From assembly GCA_963930655.1 (NCBI GenBank), contig OZ005618.1, forward strand, positions 19,681,001 through 19,745,000: a stretch of 64,000 bases of DNA. Reading direction: 5' to 3'. Every line of letters begins with the position of its first letter. Positions within the stretch are counted from its first letter, which is position 1. Below, in pieces: positions 25,001 to 37,700 of the stretch. Source of the DNA: Myrica gale. Its lineage: Eukaryota > Streptophyta > Magnoliopsida > Fagales > Myricaceae. The notes under the pieces were generated by a model that did not search any database, was not told where the DNA came from, and saw only the letters and a list, made by a program, of their open reading frames with translations. Made by a program: the position numbers and the translations under genes.

Positions 25001-27023
25001 AAACCAATTTCCATGAACTCTTATCAGAACTTCTTTCCAATATGTCCGTGTTCAAGCTTCTAATGTCTTATCATACTACTGCGAGTTTCTAGTTGTATAA
25101 TCAATGTTGAATCCCCTATGTGATCAATTCCTCTGCTTCGTTTAAGTTAACTCCAGACTACACTTATCAGTTTAATGCGTTATAAAGCATGTACTCCTAG
25201 TTCTTGAAAAAGGAGTTTGACTAATACTGAGAACCCTTTCAGTCTATCCCAGGGGTCCCAAAGATAAAAGCGAGGTACAATCCTGCCACCTGGATGTTAG
25301 AGGTCAGTGCTACCTCAGTTGAGGCTCAACTCGACCTTGATTTTGCAGAAGTTTTTGCCAACTCGGACCTCTATCGGTAAGTAGTATGTGACAATTTGTT
25401 CCTTCTCTCTTTGTGATGACTATCTCCCTATCCGTGTGCGCACTTAACTATCAGTGATTTGCGTACAATCTTTCAGGAGAAATCAAGAACTTATCAAGGA
25501 GCTAAGCACTCCAGAACCAGGTTCCAAGGATCTTTACTTCCCCACACAGTACTCCCAAAGCTTTATAACTCAGTGCAAGGCTTGTTTCTGGAAGCAACAC
25601 TGGTCATACTGGAGAAACTCAAAATACAATGCAATTCGGTTCTTCATGACAATTGTTATTGGCATTCTATTTGGCGTTATCTTTTGGGGCAAGGGAGACA
25701 AGATGTAAGGATTTCATTATAACTTGCATTTCCGTTTGTTTCTATAACTTCATGGCCCATCTGAATTTACTTCTAAATATGTAGTTCTTTTCTTTGGAAT
25801 CAGCTTAGAAACAATATTGTACTTGCTATGTCTTACCTAGAATCGAAAACTTAAGTGAATTGCATCTCATTTTGTCCACAGAGAAAAACAACAAGACCTG
25901 GTCAATCTTTTGGGAGCTACTTATGCTGCTATTTTGTTCCTTGGAGCTACTAATGCTTCTGCCGTGCAATCTGTTGTGGCCGTAGAGAGAACAGTCTTTT
26001 ACCGTGAAAGAGCAGCGGGAATGTATTCAGAGTTGCCTTATGCATTTGCTCAGGTAAGGAATTGGAAGTTGTGCTTAGTTACAATGAGACTGTTCTGTAT
26101 ATCAAATTGTCTATTCTCTGTAAAGACAACGCTTATATGTGTTAATGGGCGACCTTTCTGTTGCAGGTGGCTATTGAGACCATTTATGTTGCAATTCAGA
26201 CGTTTATGTACGCTCTTATTCTATACTCTATGATTGGCTACCACTGGAAGTTGGATAAATTCCTGTATTTCTACTACTTCATATTCATGTGCTTTACATA
26301 CTTCTCAATGTACGGGATGATGGTTGTTGCGCTGACCCCTGGCCATCAAATTGCTGCAATTGTTATGTCCTTCTTCCTGAGCTTTTGGAACTTGTTCTCT
26401 GGTTTCCTCATCCCTAGGCCGGTACGTAACTTCGAAACTAAATCTTAGCATCACCTTTGCATGAGAAAGTTGGAAAGATTATGAAAATATTTCATTTGAA
26501 CTTGCAGTAACCTCACAAACGAAGTATCTTGTTTTACTTCCGAAAACTAATACGAAAAAGTTTTACTTCCATGGGGGGAGGAGATTTATAAACTGAGTTT
26601 TATATATTCATTGTTTTCTTGGGAGTTGTGTAAAGCTACCAAATCATTCAATTGGGAGCAATAAAAGAGGTTCTATCCACTGGTGAATGAATTGTATAGT
26701 AGGAACAATGCTCTTCTTGCTGCAATATAACCCTTAATTGTTTGTCATTGCAGCTGATCCCCATATGGTGGAGGTGGTACTATTGGGCTTCCCCAGTTGC
26801 TTGGACAATCTACGGCATTTTCGCATCTCAAGTTGGCGACAGGACGAACTTTATTGAAATTACTGGTTCAGCACCACAGCCTGTAAATGAATTCATAAAA
26901 ACAAGCTTTGGCTATGACCGTGACTTCCTTGTGCCTATAGTCATCGCCCATGTCGGTTGGGTCCTCCTCTTCTTCTTTGTCTTTGCCTACGGTATCAAGT
27001 TCCTCAACTTCCAAAGGCGATGA
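19094..27023 (+). CDS. PDR-type ABCG full-size transporter, 20 exons, intact
   Basis: Twenty exons join in frame to 1447 codons: 19094-19455, 19701-19821, 19926-20014, 20206-20290, 20382-20672, 20790-20880, 21202-22102, 22229-22389, 22593-22696, 22858-23017, 23111-23191, 23462-23592, 23838-24170, 24437-24727, 24829-24912, 25243-25376, 25477-25704, 25882-26053, 26167-26421 and 26754-27023. The order is NBD1-TMD1-NBD2-TMD2. Walker A1 is GPPASGKTT (about 197-205), signature 1 ISGGQKKR (336-343), Walker B1 AFFMDEIS (356-363), Walker A2 GVSGAGKTT (891-899), and signature 2 LSTEQRKR (998-1005). The protein ends [10 protein letters not shown]. These ATP-driven plasma-membrane exporters move hormones or defence metabolites. 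N-terminal [12 protein letters not shown] and other stretches recall Arabidopsis ABCG34/ABCG39 (PDR6/PDR11), but the substrate cannot be inferred. The start at 19094 has a good context (aaaaATGGCG). The exon 13 donor is GC, not GT. Confidence 0.95.
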
Positions 27024-27260
27024 GGAACTTCAGACAATCTTTAGAAGGCGAAGGTTTTAGACGTAGTTAAAAGTGTACACAATATTCTATTAAGTCTTTA
27101 AGGATCTACACTCTTTCTTCCATTTTATTTTATCCCCTCCAATTCTTTTTTGTAATTTTGCTTTGCTTGGCTCCATCAGAATGTATATAGTCTATTTGTA
27201 TTCGTCCCAAAGGTTTCTTTTGTACTCTTAAAGAATATAAATGAGTAACAATGTGTTAAT
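27024..27260 (+). other. 3' UTR region of the PDR transporter
   Basis: A T-rich stretch follows the stop codon, with far-upstream-type signals such as ttgtaattttg and tttgtactctt. The poly(A) site is not determined. Confidence 0.5.
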
Positions 27261-27806
27261 GATAGACTCGGCATTTGATCTCCTCAGAATGTAGAGGCAT
27301 ATTGGTATTGGCTTTAGACTTGCCTCTCTTGCATATTGATGTTCAACAAAATGCAGACCATGCTGAAAGTCGATGTTGTGGGAGAAACATAGAGCTGTTT
27401 CTGATAGCGGATTATGGGAAGCACAATCTAGAGTTTGGGTCTTGGATGTTATCTTTGAGAGACTCACTTTTTGGGGGGCTGAAAGGATATGGAAGAAGCT
27501 AGCGATCTTGGATATAGATGTTGAGTCTTATCTTCTTAACCATACAGATTTGAACCAAGTGGACTATTTGGACTTATGGGTTCCACTTAGATCACAACAT
27601 GAAGCAGAATAGTACCAGAAAGTATTAGGGCTGATAGTGAGACGAGTTTGGTAGAATATTTGTTCTGCATCAACTCCAATGGAATGAGTCTAGCTAAAGC
27701 ATCCTCAGGAGGGACTAGCAGAAGGCTTCCGAGATGATCATTTTGTCTAAATGAGAATGCAAATTCTTGTTGTACCCTTGTAGATTCACTTCCCTTTCTT
27801 GAGGAC
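27261..27806 (+). other. Unassigned exon-like debris
   Basis: Up to 79 codons are open (27373-27612), containing DIDVESYLLNHTDLNQVDYL. I do not recognise a family. Bases 27703-27745 share a near-identical stretch with 55256-55299, so at least part is repetitive. Confidence 0.3.
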
Positions 27807-29330
27807 TTTTTTTTTTCTTGGCAAAGGTAATATATTAATGTTAAGGAGAGTTCAAAGTTCGCACTAGAAGGTGTTCTGGAATACAAGAAGGATGAACAGT
27901 CCATAAATTTTCCCCGCCTCTGCCCATTGTGCAATGAGGTACGCTAGTTGATTTCTTCCCCGAGGAATCCAGAGTAAAGAACAGTCGATAAAGAGTAAAG
28001 AACTTCCTTCACAGCTTCATATGCTCCGCCAAAAGGTGGCCCGGCTATATGACATGGTCCAAAACGAGCCTGCTAAGCATCTGAGAATCTGTCTCCAAAT
28101 CAATAGCTGACCAGCCTATTTCGTTTGCAATATTAATTGCTGCCACAAGCGCAGAAGATTCTCCAAAAAGAGAATTGATGCTGAGAAATTGCTTCATGTA
28201 CACAGTACTGAGAAACTTAATGCCAATTGTCCTGTATTAGTGCGCCACAAGGGTTTGCCGCATATCACCCCAAGGACTCACTATCATGCACAATGTCAAT
28301 GGAGAGGCCCTCATGTAGTTTGAAATACAACCTTTTCACTAGTAGCTCCCGAATTTGAGACATCCCTTACTAAGTCCACGAAGCATTCCTCACTTGAGGT
28401 GTGGTTAAATAGGTAGCATTTAGAAAATACTTTCCTTTCAGCCCCATTTTTTCCAACATGGCCTGGTTAATATCAAAAAGTCTCTTAAGCCCCATTCCTT
28501 TGGGAGACAGATCCTATTCAATGTCGTGGTTGTGAAATGGTGATTAATTCGGTCATTGAAGGCCCACCAGAAATTTTTAAAGTGGCTATCCAGTTTTTCA
28601 CACCAGGTATTTGGGAGCAAAAAAGAAGCCAGCTGTTATTGGGGTAATGCTATTACGTGGCACTTAAAAGGATTGTTCTCCCAACTTGCAATAACACCTT
28701 AGACTTCCAACCTGCCAGTTTTTGAATGGCCCTGCCCTATAGCAATTGAAAGGATTGCTTTTTGGAGCGAGGCATGAGAACGAGAGGCCTAGGTATTTAC
28801 TTCCCATTATCACTTTCCTCAGACACAACTTATCGCACAAGGATGTCTGCACCTCTACATGTGTAATATTACTAAACACAATATAGGACTTTTGTCGATT
28901 TATCTTCTGCCCCGACCAAATCAAGTACTTCTGTAAGATTCCTTTCAACTACCCTTATCTCCCGAATATTAGCCCGAGTGAAGAAAACCAAGTCATTAGC
29001 AAACATCAGATGCGTCACTAAGGGTGCATTTCTTGCCACCTGCACTCCATGTAAGATGCACGACAGTTCTTCTTTCAGGGCCAGCCGAGTGATTGCTTCC
29101 GCAGATAGGATAAAAATAAGGGGGCACATTGAATTGACGATCATAGGCTCTATCCATATCAATTTTAATAGATGTGAGGCCTTCTATCCCTTGTTTCAAT
29201 TTCGTAGAATGAAAAATCTCCTTGGCAGTTACTGAGGCAAAACTGACCAAATCAGGACAAGTAACGGTAATGCAAAGGTGACTCTTTTGATATGCTGTCA
29301 GATCCTCGAGCCACAAATGTCTATCTTTGG
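27807..29330 (-). mobile_element. Decayed LINE: reverse transcriptase, connector and RNase H end
   Basis: On the minus strand the order fits a plant L1-type LINE. Reverse-transcriptase pieces lie at 29316-28664, with a catalytic motif altered to FANDLVFF (usually two Asp), followed by WSGQKINRQKS and KYLGLSF. An FWWAFNDR...LPKEWGLRD connector lies near 28560-28450. An RNase H-like tail (WIPRGRNQLAYLIAQWAEAG) lies near 27970-27910. A ten-base T run at 27807-27816 is the poly(A) tail in this orientation. Multiple stops and frameshifts make it inactive. The 5' end is truncated. Confidence 0.8.
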
Positions 29331-29994
29331 CCTATGCTCTCCTCCATACTAGCCCCCCATGTCCCATTTGGGGATCCCTTGCCATCTTTCGTACAGACTG
29401 CAAGCAGTGGCCCTGTCCCGCCGTACCGACCTCTAGGCTCTCTTTATAGTATTATAATGCACACATGGAGAGATTATGGTGTGATAAACCCTGCCTTAAA
29501 AAAAAAGAAAACATTTTTGCTGGCACATAGGAAAAGAGGCGCAGCTGGACCACTGAGGCGTTGTGTGTGTTTATTTCTTATGGTGAAGTTTTATTTTATT
29601 TAAATCTATTTTGCTCGAATTGGATTTTTAATTAAACAATGAGTTTTGATCTTCTTCTTCCCCAAACCCTAAAACACCCGAGTTTCAACTTTTGGCAGCT
29701 GATTTCAAGATCTGGATTTTCTCTCTCATCAATTCTCTCTCTTCATTTTCTCACTCATTTTTTACCATTTCTTTGGGTGTTTCATCTCTTTAACGATTTT
29801 CTTTAAGTTTCTTTATGGTTTTACGCGATTAATGTGAATAATGAATGGTAATCGAAGGGATGTCGGTTGGATCTCGAATTAGGACGTTGGAGACTCATCT
29901 TCTACCTTGTGATTAAGCACCCAACACTTATAAAAGAGAGTTTCGTTCAGATTGTAGTGCACACCACTCAATTTCGGGTTCTTCTCCATTTTGA

Positions 29995-30037
<43 letters not shown>

Positions 30038-30878
30038 AAGTCAATTTTGGCCATTGTTGAGTTTCTCGATTTTCTTCGGTTCTTTTGGGTCGCTGCAATA
30101 CGTGGATTCTAGGGTGATTCGATTGTTGAAGCAAATCGGGTAAGTGGAGTAAAGATACAGTTTTTCCTCGGAGATGTGAAATGACGAATTTTTGACGGCA
30201 TACTAAAGCCTGTTTTGAATTCATGGATTACTGTTATTATACTGTTTCTACTAAAATACAAGTTATTGTTTTTGTTTCTGATTACTGTTTTCAAATCCTG
30301 ATGGCAATGCTTATTACTTATTATTGATTACTGTTACTGCTGCTGTTAGTACCAACTCATTACCGATTACTGGTGCACCCATTCTTCAGAGTGGTTTTTG
30401 TGTGGATTTCACACACTGTTGACTTACTTTGGTTGGCCGCCAAATAAGTCGTTGCACAACCCTACCATGAGGGTAAATATGGCTTACTGAGATTGCCCAA
30501 GGGAATTTTCTGAATTACTGATAAATCATTCTTTCAAAAAGATATTTTGAAAAATTTGTTGAAAGATTATATTGTTTTATTATCCGCTTACTGAGTTGTC
30601 AAACTCACTCCGTTAATATGTTATCATTTCCAGAAAAGTGTGGGGAGCATGATGAGGAATAAACTTAATGTCATGCGGGCTGGGATAGATAAGAATGAAG
30701 TATTATTTTACACAACACTTTGTTTTATTGAGAGACTTTATTTAAGTTTATGATTTTGAAAGTGAGGTCTACATTGACGTTTATTTTGAATAAATGAATT
30801 CTCTTTATTTCAAGTTATTTTAAATATTGTTCAAAGAAAAAGTCAACTGTTGGACCTAGCTGGGTCTAGGGTGTGACA
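29331..30878 (+). mobile_element. Ty3/gypsy-type LTR, partial or solo
   Basis: The 3' part has the usual features of plant gypsy LTRs: cttactgagttgtcaaactc near 30589 and the terminal gggtctagggtgtgaca ending at 30878. A TC microsatellite spans about 29998-30033. The 5' border was not found, so the left limit is a guess. No pol sequence accompanies it. Confidence 0.45.
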
Positions 30879-31370
30879 TATGGCACATAAGTTCTCTCAG
30901 GTGTTTGAATGATAAAAATACTCTTCCTTGATTTAATGCGAAAAAATGATTTAGTCAAATAATGATATAGAGCGATTTCAAAAGTTTAAAATATAATCTC
31001 AATGAAGTAAAAATATTAACCTACTAATAGTTAAAACTATAGACTATTAATATAATACTAGACCTACACGATCCTTTTTAAAGACTATAAAATATAAACA
31101 TATTTATTTAGCTAGATGGAGCCAAAAACCATCAAATACGAAAAGTATACTTAAAAAGTTTTAAACTGAATATTATATAACTGTTTAAAAACATTCAGAG
31201 ACAAAATCACCATCGACATAATAAGTGTCTCAAACATACAATTCTAATATAAGAAAAATAAACTCTCTCATACCATGTATCCCATCAACAAGGTATAACA
31301 GACTACCTAACCGCACAAAAGACAAATATATATCCTTGCCTCTTGATATACCTATACAACACTAAGCCTT
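30879..31370. other. AT-rich stretch, unassigned
   Basis: No coding sequence was recognised. It may belong to the LTR that follows. Confidence 0.3.
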
Positions 31371-33555
31371 TAGACAGTCTGCAACTGAGTCCTATGGGTG
31401 AACCATCTTTCTGATCTCGAAGTCCTCATGATCTGTCAATCATTGGCTGTTTACAAGCACAAGAATGAAAAGGGAGAGGTAAGTCATAAGGACTCAGTAA
31501 GGTCGAGGAAGGGGGCTTGCTATGCATACATTCACATTAACTACGAACAGATACTGTGAACATGGAAGCAGGAAACAATTATAATAATACAATGATAAGA
31601 AATGCAATAATCATGAATATCCATGAATTGTACTCATCATTGAGGTTTTGAGGTATTACTGGTGTCTGCTCTTTTTACCCCTAGAGTCGGGTTGTGCGTC
31701 CATCCTTTCCTCGTGGGACTTGTCTCGTGCCACCTGCACCAGGACCCTGTTGACATTAAAAATGTCTCGTAGGGAGCCCACCCACTCCTTGTAGTGGGGG
31801 GTTACACTTTCCCAAGTGCTCGGTAGCGTCACCCTTATTTCGGGAATCACCTAGTAGGCTCGGGTATCTCTCACTTGTTTTCTCTCTCATGACGTGAATG
31901 CGAGTGAATGCTCAAACATGAACAAAATGAAGTTTAAGCTTCCAAGACATTAAAACCTTAAGAATAAATCAATGAATAGTTTTAGTACTTTGGAAAAATT
32001 CAAGCACTCGCATGATTTCCATAATCACATGTTATGCTTTCTCTTAGGGTTCTTAATAATTCGTTCCATAACTCCTTATCATTTTATTAGATTACCTGAG
32101 ATTTATTCTGTCTTTATTCTCCAAACCGTGCTCCATTGGGCCATTCTTAATATTTCTAAGATATTCTAAGTCCATTTAGGGGTATTGGGCCTAAAGTAAT
32201 TTAGGTTTCTTAATAGGCCTTGTGATTTGGGCCCCTAAAACATTTCAGATTTGAGCTCAAATTTTGGTTCCCTTATCAATTTCTCATGCTCTACACAACC
32301 ATGTATTTAAATTCTATGTTTAGACAGTTTTACCCCATCATTTACTCAAAATACCGAAACTGCTCTTAGAGAACTCCATGGCATTTTTGACCTTTCCTTG
32401 CATAAGTTTTGGCTGAAATTTTTCCAGTGATATCCTGAGTACCTACACTACCTATCTGGAGATTTTCACATGAAAATTCCAAGGATTTATTGAGGTTGTT
32501 TTGGACAGTGGCCATTTTCCTTGTTAAAACCTAACTAGTTTTGTTGCATATTATAGATCTTGCTTCTAAATACCTTATATCACTGATCCATCATTCTTAC
32601 ACATACTTGTGAAATCATAGAGGACATAATATATGATATTAGTGAATAAATGAAAGCAAAATGTACAACTTAATCAATTAAAACATGAGCATTTTTTGCA
32701 TGTCATTTTTGAACCTTGTAAACATCAAATCTTCACTTTGAGCTCATAGGCTCAATTTCAAGGCCTTGCCTTGCCATTTTTACATCTCAAAAGCCACCTA
32801 GCCATTCGGCTATCATTGAAACTTTTCACATTGCATAAATTGAACACAGCACATGCAATATTCTTCACAAGTTATAAAAACTACACATGCAACTTCATCC
32901 AACAAAACCAACGGCCAAACCGTGGCCTTCTGTAATACCCCGAACCTTTTGAGCTACTTTTAAGACTCTTGTGTAAGGTTTTTCTTTCAATATCCTCAGT
33001 ACTGGTGTTCTTAATATTTGTTTTATTTTCTAAAATTGTACCTTGTTTAAATTTGAGGGCATTCAAGCGATCATAAGAGCTTTTATCGTGCGGTAATCTC
33101 GAGTCGAGGGGTAAGTACCAGCACGGGGTGTGACACCTTCCATTCCTCCCAACACAATATATGGCCATTGATGTGGCCTACAACACAACCAAGTATCATC
33201 TTGAGCAAGCAAAGATTACACAACAACATATTCTTGCAAAATAATCAAAGAAAACCTAATGCTTTCAACATGCAAATACTCCAAGCACATAATCTCATGT
33301 TAGAAACTAGTTTTATGCATTTCTTTCTTGCATTCAATGTGTAAAGCATGATCTTTATTAAAACAGCAAGCAAAAATAGGCAAGAACATATTTTTCCCCA
33401 ACTCAAAATGCAAGAAAACTACCCCTTACCTTAAGCTTTCTCTTTTTTTTTTTTTTTCCCTTTCCTTTTTCTTTCTTCTTCTTCCTTCCTTCCTTCCCTT
33501 CTCCTTATTCTCCTTCTTCTTCTTTGCCGACCTCTCTCCCTTCTTCCCTCTTCTA
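31371..33555 (-). mobile_element. Ty3/gypsy-type LTR fragment, copy A, minus orientation
   Basis: Bases 32657-33555 match 40190-40895 closely, apart from a 205-bp insertion at 32931-33135. Read on the minus strand, the stretch near 31490 has the cttactgagtccttatgact pattern of gypsy LTRs. A pyrimidine-rich block (33430-33555) is common to both copies. No protein-coding region was found. Confidence 0.55.
32931..33135. mobile_element. 205-bp solo LTR or TRIM-type insertion with 5-bp TSD
   Basis: The insert begins TGTAATACCCCG and ends CGGGGTGTGACA. It is flanked by perfect direct repeats CCTTC (32926-32930 and 33136-33140). The second copy of the host repeat at 40.46 kb has a single ccttccattcc there, which is the empty site. 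The TG...CA termini with a 5-bp target-site duplication indicate an LTR. The size suggests a short gypsy LTR or a miniature (TRIM/SMART-like) element. Orientation is not resolved. Confidence 0.9.
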
Positions 33556-34299
33556 AAATAAATTAATGGTATGTTATAACAATTCAATGAATACTAAGAA
33601 AAACCATAGACATTAAGTATTAGTAATATTATATCATGTTATACATTTATGAATGCTTCTAATCAATGAGTCAGTATGAAATATTCAACAATAAGATATT
33701 AGTATTAACTAGAGGAAAGAAAGAGCTTACAGCTGAATATTGAATGGAAGGAATTCTTTTCTACCTAACATTAACAAAGAAAACAATATAATTGTTCCCC
33801 CTTAATTGAAATTGACAGCTGAAAGAGTTAAAAAAAATATGTGCGAGGGAGATTTGAGGAAAAAAAAAAGAAATTAAGAAGAATTTACATAAATTGAAAT
33901 CGTCGTCTGTAAAGCAATACAAAAGATTCCATCCCAATTAAATGCACAGGAGACTAGGGAAAGGAAACTGAATAAATTAAGGTAGATCAGTTAGGTCCCT
34001 GTTTTGGTCAAACCGTTCATAAACTGCAGTAAGTCATGGAATTCTCAATAAGGAACTGACTGCTAGTTAACAAGCAAAAAAGGGTGGCAGGGAGGGAGAG
34101 GGAGAGAGACACATTCCAAACAACGCATTTAGGCATACAGATATAGGCAATTCATCCTCTATGTTCGCAAATAATTAGACAACATGAAGGGGGAAAAAAC
34201 ACCTACTACAGCAACTCAAAATTGAGAGATTCAAAAGCTATTTGAAATTGGATATGGAATGAGGTTTGAGCTGACTAAACCAAAAGCTTTGGGCAGATC
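33556..34299. other. AT-rich intergenic stretch
   Basis: No gene or clear element. It contains short purine runs such as agggagggagagggagagag near 34091. Confidence 0.5.
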
Positions 34300-34560
34300 C
34301 TACCAGTGTAATGGGGAAAGCCTTACACATGACTGCGTCCTCGATTTCTAATTGGGCCTTTCTGACTTTTGGCACCATCAATATCAGGGCGAATTGCCTA
34401 TATCTTTTACTACTTCTCTATAGTCCAGCTTTGGCGGTCGCCATCCCCAGCAAAGACAATTTCGACTTTCCTCTGATTTCTATCCTTCCAAATGAAGTAA
34501 ACAGCAGGACACGATTTCTCCATCCCTTAGATTCCTCCCAAGCATGTTTTTATCTTCAAC
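34300..34560 (-). pseudogene. Possible LINE 3' fragment
   Basis: Minus-strand frames contain VYFIWKDRNQRKVEIVF near 34500, which resembles the segment following the zinc-binding domain of plant LINEs. The piece is short and frame-broken, so the call is tentative. Confidence 0.35.
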
Positions 34561-34742
34561 GAATAGATTGCCGACATCCTCATAAATGTAATGTTGATTA
34601 TTAATAAATTTCATCCTCGAAAACCCTGTTCCCGCAACACAAGAATACTTTAGAGACGAAACTTTTAGGGACCAAAACATCCGACTTTGAAAGTTCCCAT
34701 TTGGAGACGAAAACAAAAATTCTTTCCTTAAAGCAGAGGGCT

Positions 34743-37700
34743 TCAACGTGTGGAATCAGGGGCGAAATTCACGCTGTCTCTAAGAATTCCTTCTGAGTCA
34801 AAAATATGGTGTAGTGGGACTAACCATTCTAACATAGCAATTATCAACATAGTGACCAAGATCCCGACCATGACCATGAACACTGTTCTGAAAAAATCTC
34901 GAGCAGTATTCCGGCAGTGTAAGCGCACCCCACTCTCTCTTACTTCCACGTCCGGACTACGTGTTTCAACTGAAGCTTTAATGAAACTCCATCCCTCCAT
35001 ATTATCCGACTGTTCCAAAAACCATTTAGCTGGAATATACACTCCAAATTGAATTGGCCCAAGAAAAAAGTCTTTAGGTGCACGAAGGACTAAGGGTGAT
35101 TTTAGAATACCTTCATCAGTCTCAAAGTGATAAACAATTTCGACAAAACGGTCATAATCAGGTCGAGTGCCATCAAAACTCTTAGAATTCGATTTCTCAT
35201 GCTCATGGGCTTCATAAGTAATAGCATGGAAATATCCGTACCACTTACAATTATCATCAGAGTCCTCACGTATCTTAAGTGTTATACAAGAGTCAGTGCT
35301 TCTAACGTCGTACCACTCTGGTAGTCCAGATCCCAAACTAGAGGGACATACCTGTAAAGTAGTAAAAACCAAAGAAAGAAATATGTGAATTGTTGTGTTT
35401 TAAACAATTACTTTCACAAGAGATCTTGGCATTACACAATAATAACTTATGTGTAATTATTAGATAAAGAGACTCACCGCATGACTTTCTTCCTGTAAAA
35501 AATAATAATTTTCATTTCCCAAGTTTCTCAAATAGTAAAGTCTGCCACCATAATCAATAAGGAAGGCCCCAATGGAGTCATAGCTCATCTTCTCTAATAC
35601 ACGAACAGGGCAGGTATTGGATCCATAGTCTGTTAGTGCAAAAAGCTTAGAGGATTTTATAACGATTCCCCCGACATAAAGCTGCTCCAAATATTCCTCA
35701 ATACTCAAGTGAAGTCTTGAGCAACCGGATAAATCGAGAACTTTAAGATACGAAAGACTAGAAATAACACTCGGAAAGGTTGAAAGTTTTTTGCAATCAT
35801 GCAAGGACAATATGAAGAGACAACGTAAACACTTGAATGATAAGGGTAATTCTTCAATGGCAGTCCCATCCAAATAGAGTACCCGCAAAGATGTCATATT
35901 TCCCACAATATCTGGGAACTTCTTCAGTCTTGAACAACCAGAAAGATACAAATGTTCAAGAGATTCTAAGCTGATCTTGCCAGGAAGGTTTTTAAGACGT
36001 TTGCAACTATGTAAATTCAATCGTCTAAGCCGTTTGAGAAATCCAATGGATGCGTGTACCTTAGATAGACTCGTACAACCTTCAAGATCAAGTATCTCAA
36101 GATTTGGGACTCCAGTAAAGTCTGGTATCTCCGTCAAGCTCTTAGAGCCACTAAGGTCAAAGCATTTCAAGTTGCCTAAACTCTGCATAAATCAAAAAAT
36201 AAAATATGAGTGAACTTATTTGAAAATTAAGAAGAATAAGAATAAACATATGACTGAATAAAAATACTACCTTTATTCCCCTCCAAAGTTGTTTGATGTG
36301 GCTACAATGCATGTTAAGTTGAACAAGATGATCTGATTGGAAATTGGTCGGCAAGGATTTCAATGGGAATCTCAACCAGTCCATCACACGTAACTCATTG
36401 GTTGGCATGGATCTTAAAAGATCACGGGACCATAGCTTGCTACAAAAACACTTGTCTTGAAGTTTTGAAAAGTTCTCGACAATATCCATATTGCCAATCT
36501 TAAAAATTCTCAATTTTTTCATCATCGAGAATGCTTTAATATTAAATTGTTCATCTTTGCAAGTTGGTAAGTTTAAGAATATGCCTTCAACTGCATTTGT
36601 TCCCTGTTAGCAAAAACAATGGAATTGTTTAGTGGAAATAATTCAAAAACACAAATAAGAATTTATAGTGACAATATTCATTTTTACATTGATGTTTCAA
36701 TTAGTTCACTTACAGTATTTTGTTTCAGTACATGTACGATGTCCTCACAATGCCATAATCTACTACGTCGACCAGGCTCTTCAGGAGATTCATAACGAAC
36801 TATTTCTTGACCCATTTTTTGTAGCAAGTCATGCATTCTCAATCTTCCAGAGGAGATCGTTATAAGAGACTTATCCATTAGAACAACAATATTGAAGCAT
36901 GGATAGTAACCACAACTTTGTAGTATATCCATCAATATGTTATCTAGGACCTCTCCTTTAAAGAAGCATGCAATATCCAAAAATAACTTTTTCTGCAAAT
37001 CTTCCAATCCATCAAAACCTATTCGAAGCACATCCATAATTCCTTTATTAGGGTTCGCTTTTATTTGTTGGCAAGCACTTTTCCATGCATTTTATGGCCT
37101 ACCAACCAATAAGGAACCTAAAACTTTAAGAGCTAAAGGAAGACCTTGAGCATAGTTCAAAAACTCCTTAGATAAATCAACATATTTTTCCTCAGGATAG
37201 GGTTTCTTGAACGCAGACAAGCTAAAGAGCTGCAAAGCTTCATTATTATTTAACTCATTTACCTGATATATGTCATCCACCCCATGTGTTTTCAACAAAT
37301 GACTATCTCTACTTGTTAAAAGAATTATACTCCCTGGACCAAACCAATCATGACTCCCTGCTAACGATGCTAGATGTTTTTCACTATCAACATCATCAAG
37401 AACAATGAAAACCTTCCTATTCCGTAGTGTGCTCTTTATCATCTTGGCTCCCTCATGATCATCCCATATATGTATTTTTCTTCGCATGAGGATCTTCGAA
37501 AGTAGTTGCTGTTGCAATGAAACTAAACCACGATTTCTAGTTTCTTCTCTAATACAAGCAATAAAGCTTCTAGCTTCAAAGTGATAAGAAACTCTTTCGT
37601 AAATAACTTCTGCAAGAGTTGTTTTACCAACTCCACCCATTCCATGAATCCCAATAAAGCGAACATCATCTGACTCAATATTTAGTAGGTTCATCATTTC

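Noticed and set aside
27275..27612. A host gene immediately downstream of the PDR transporter
   Set aside because: The frames are short and unrecognised, lack clear splice partners, and border repetitive sequence.
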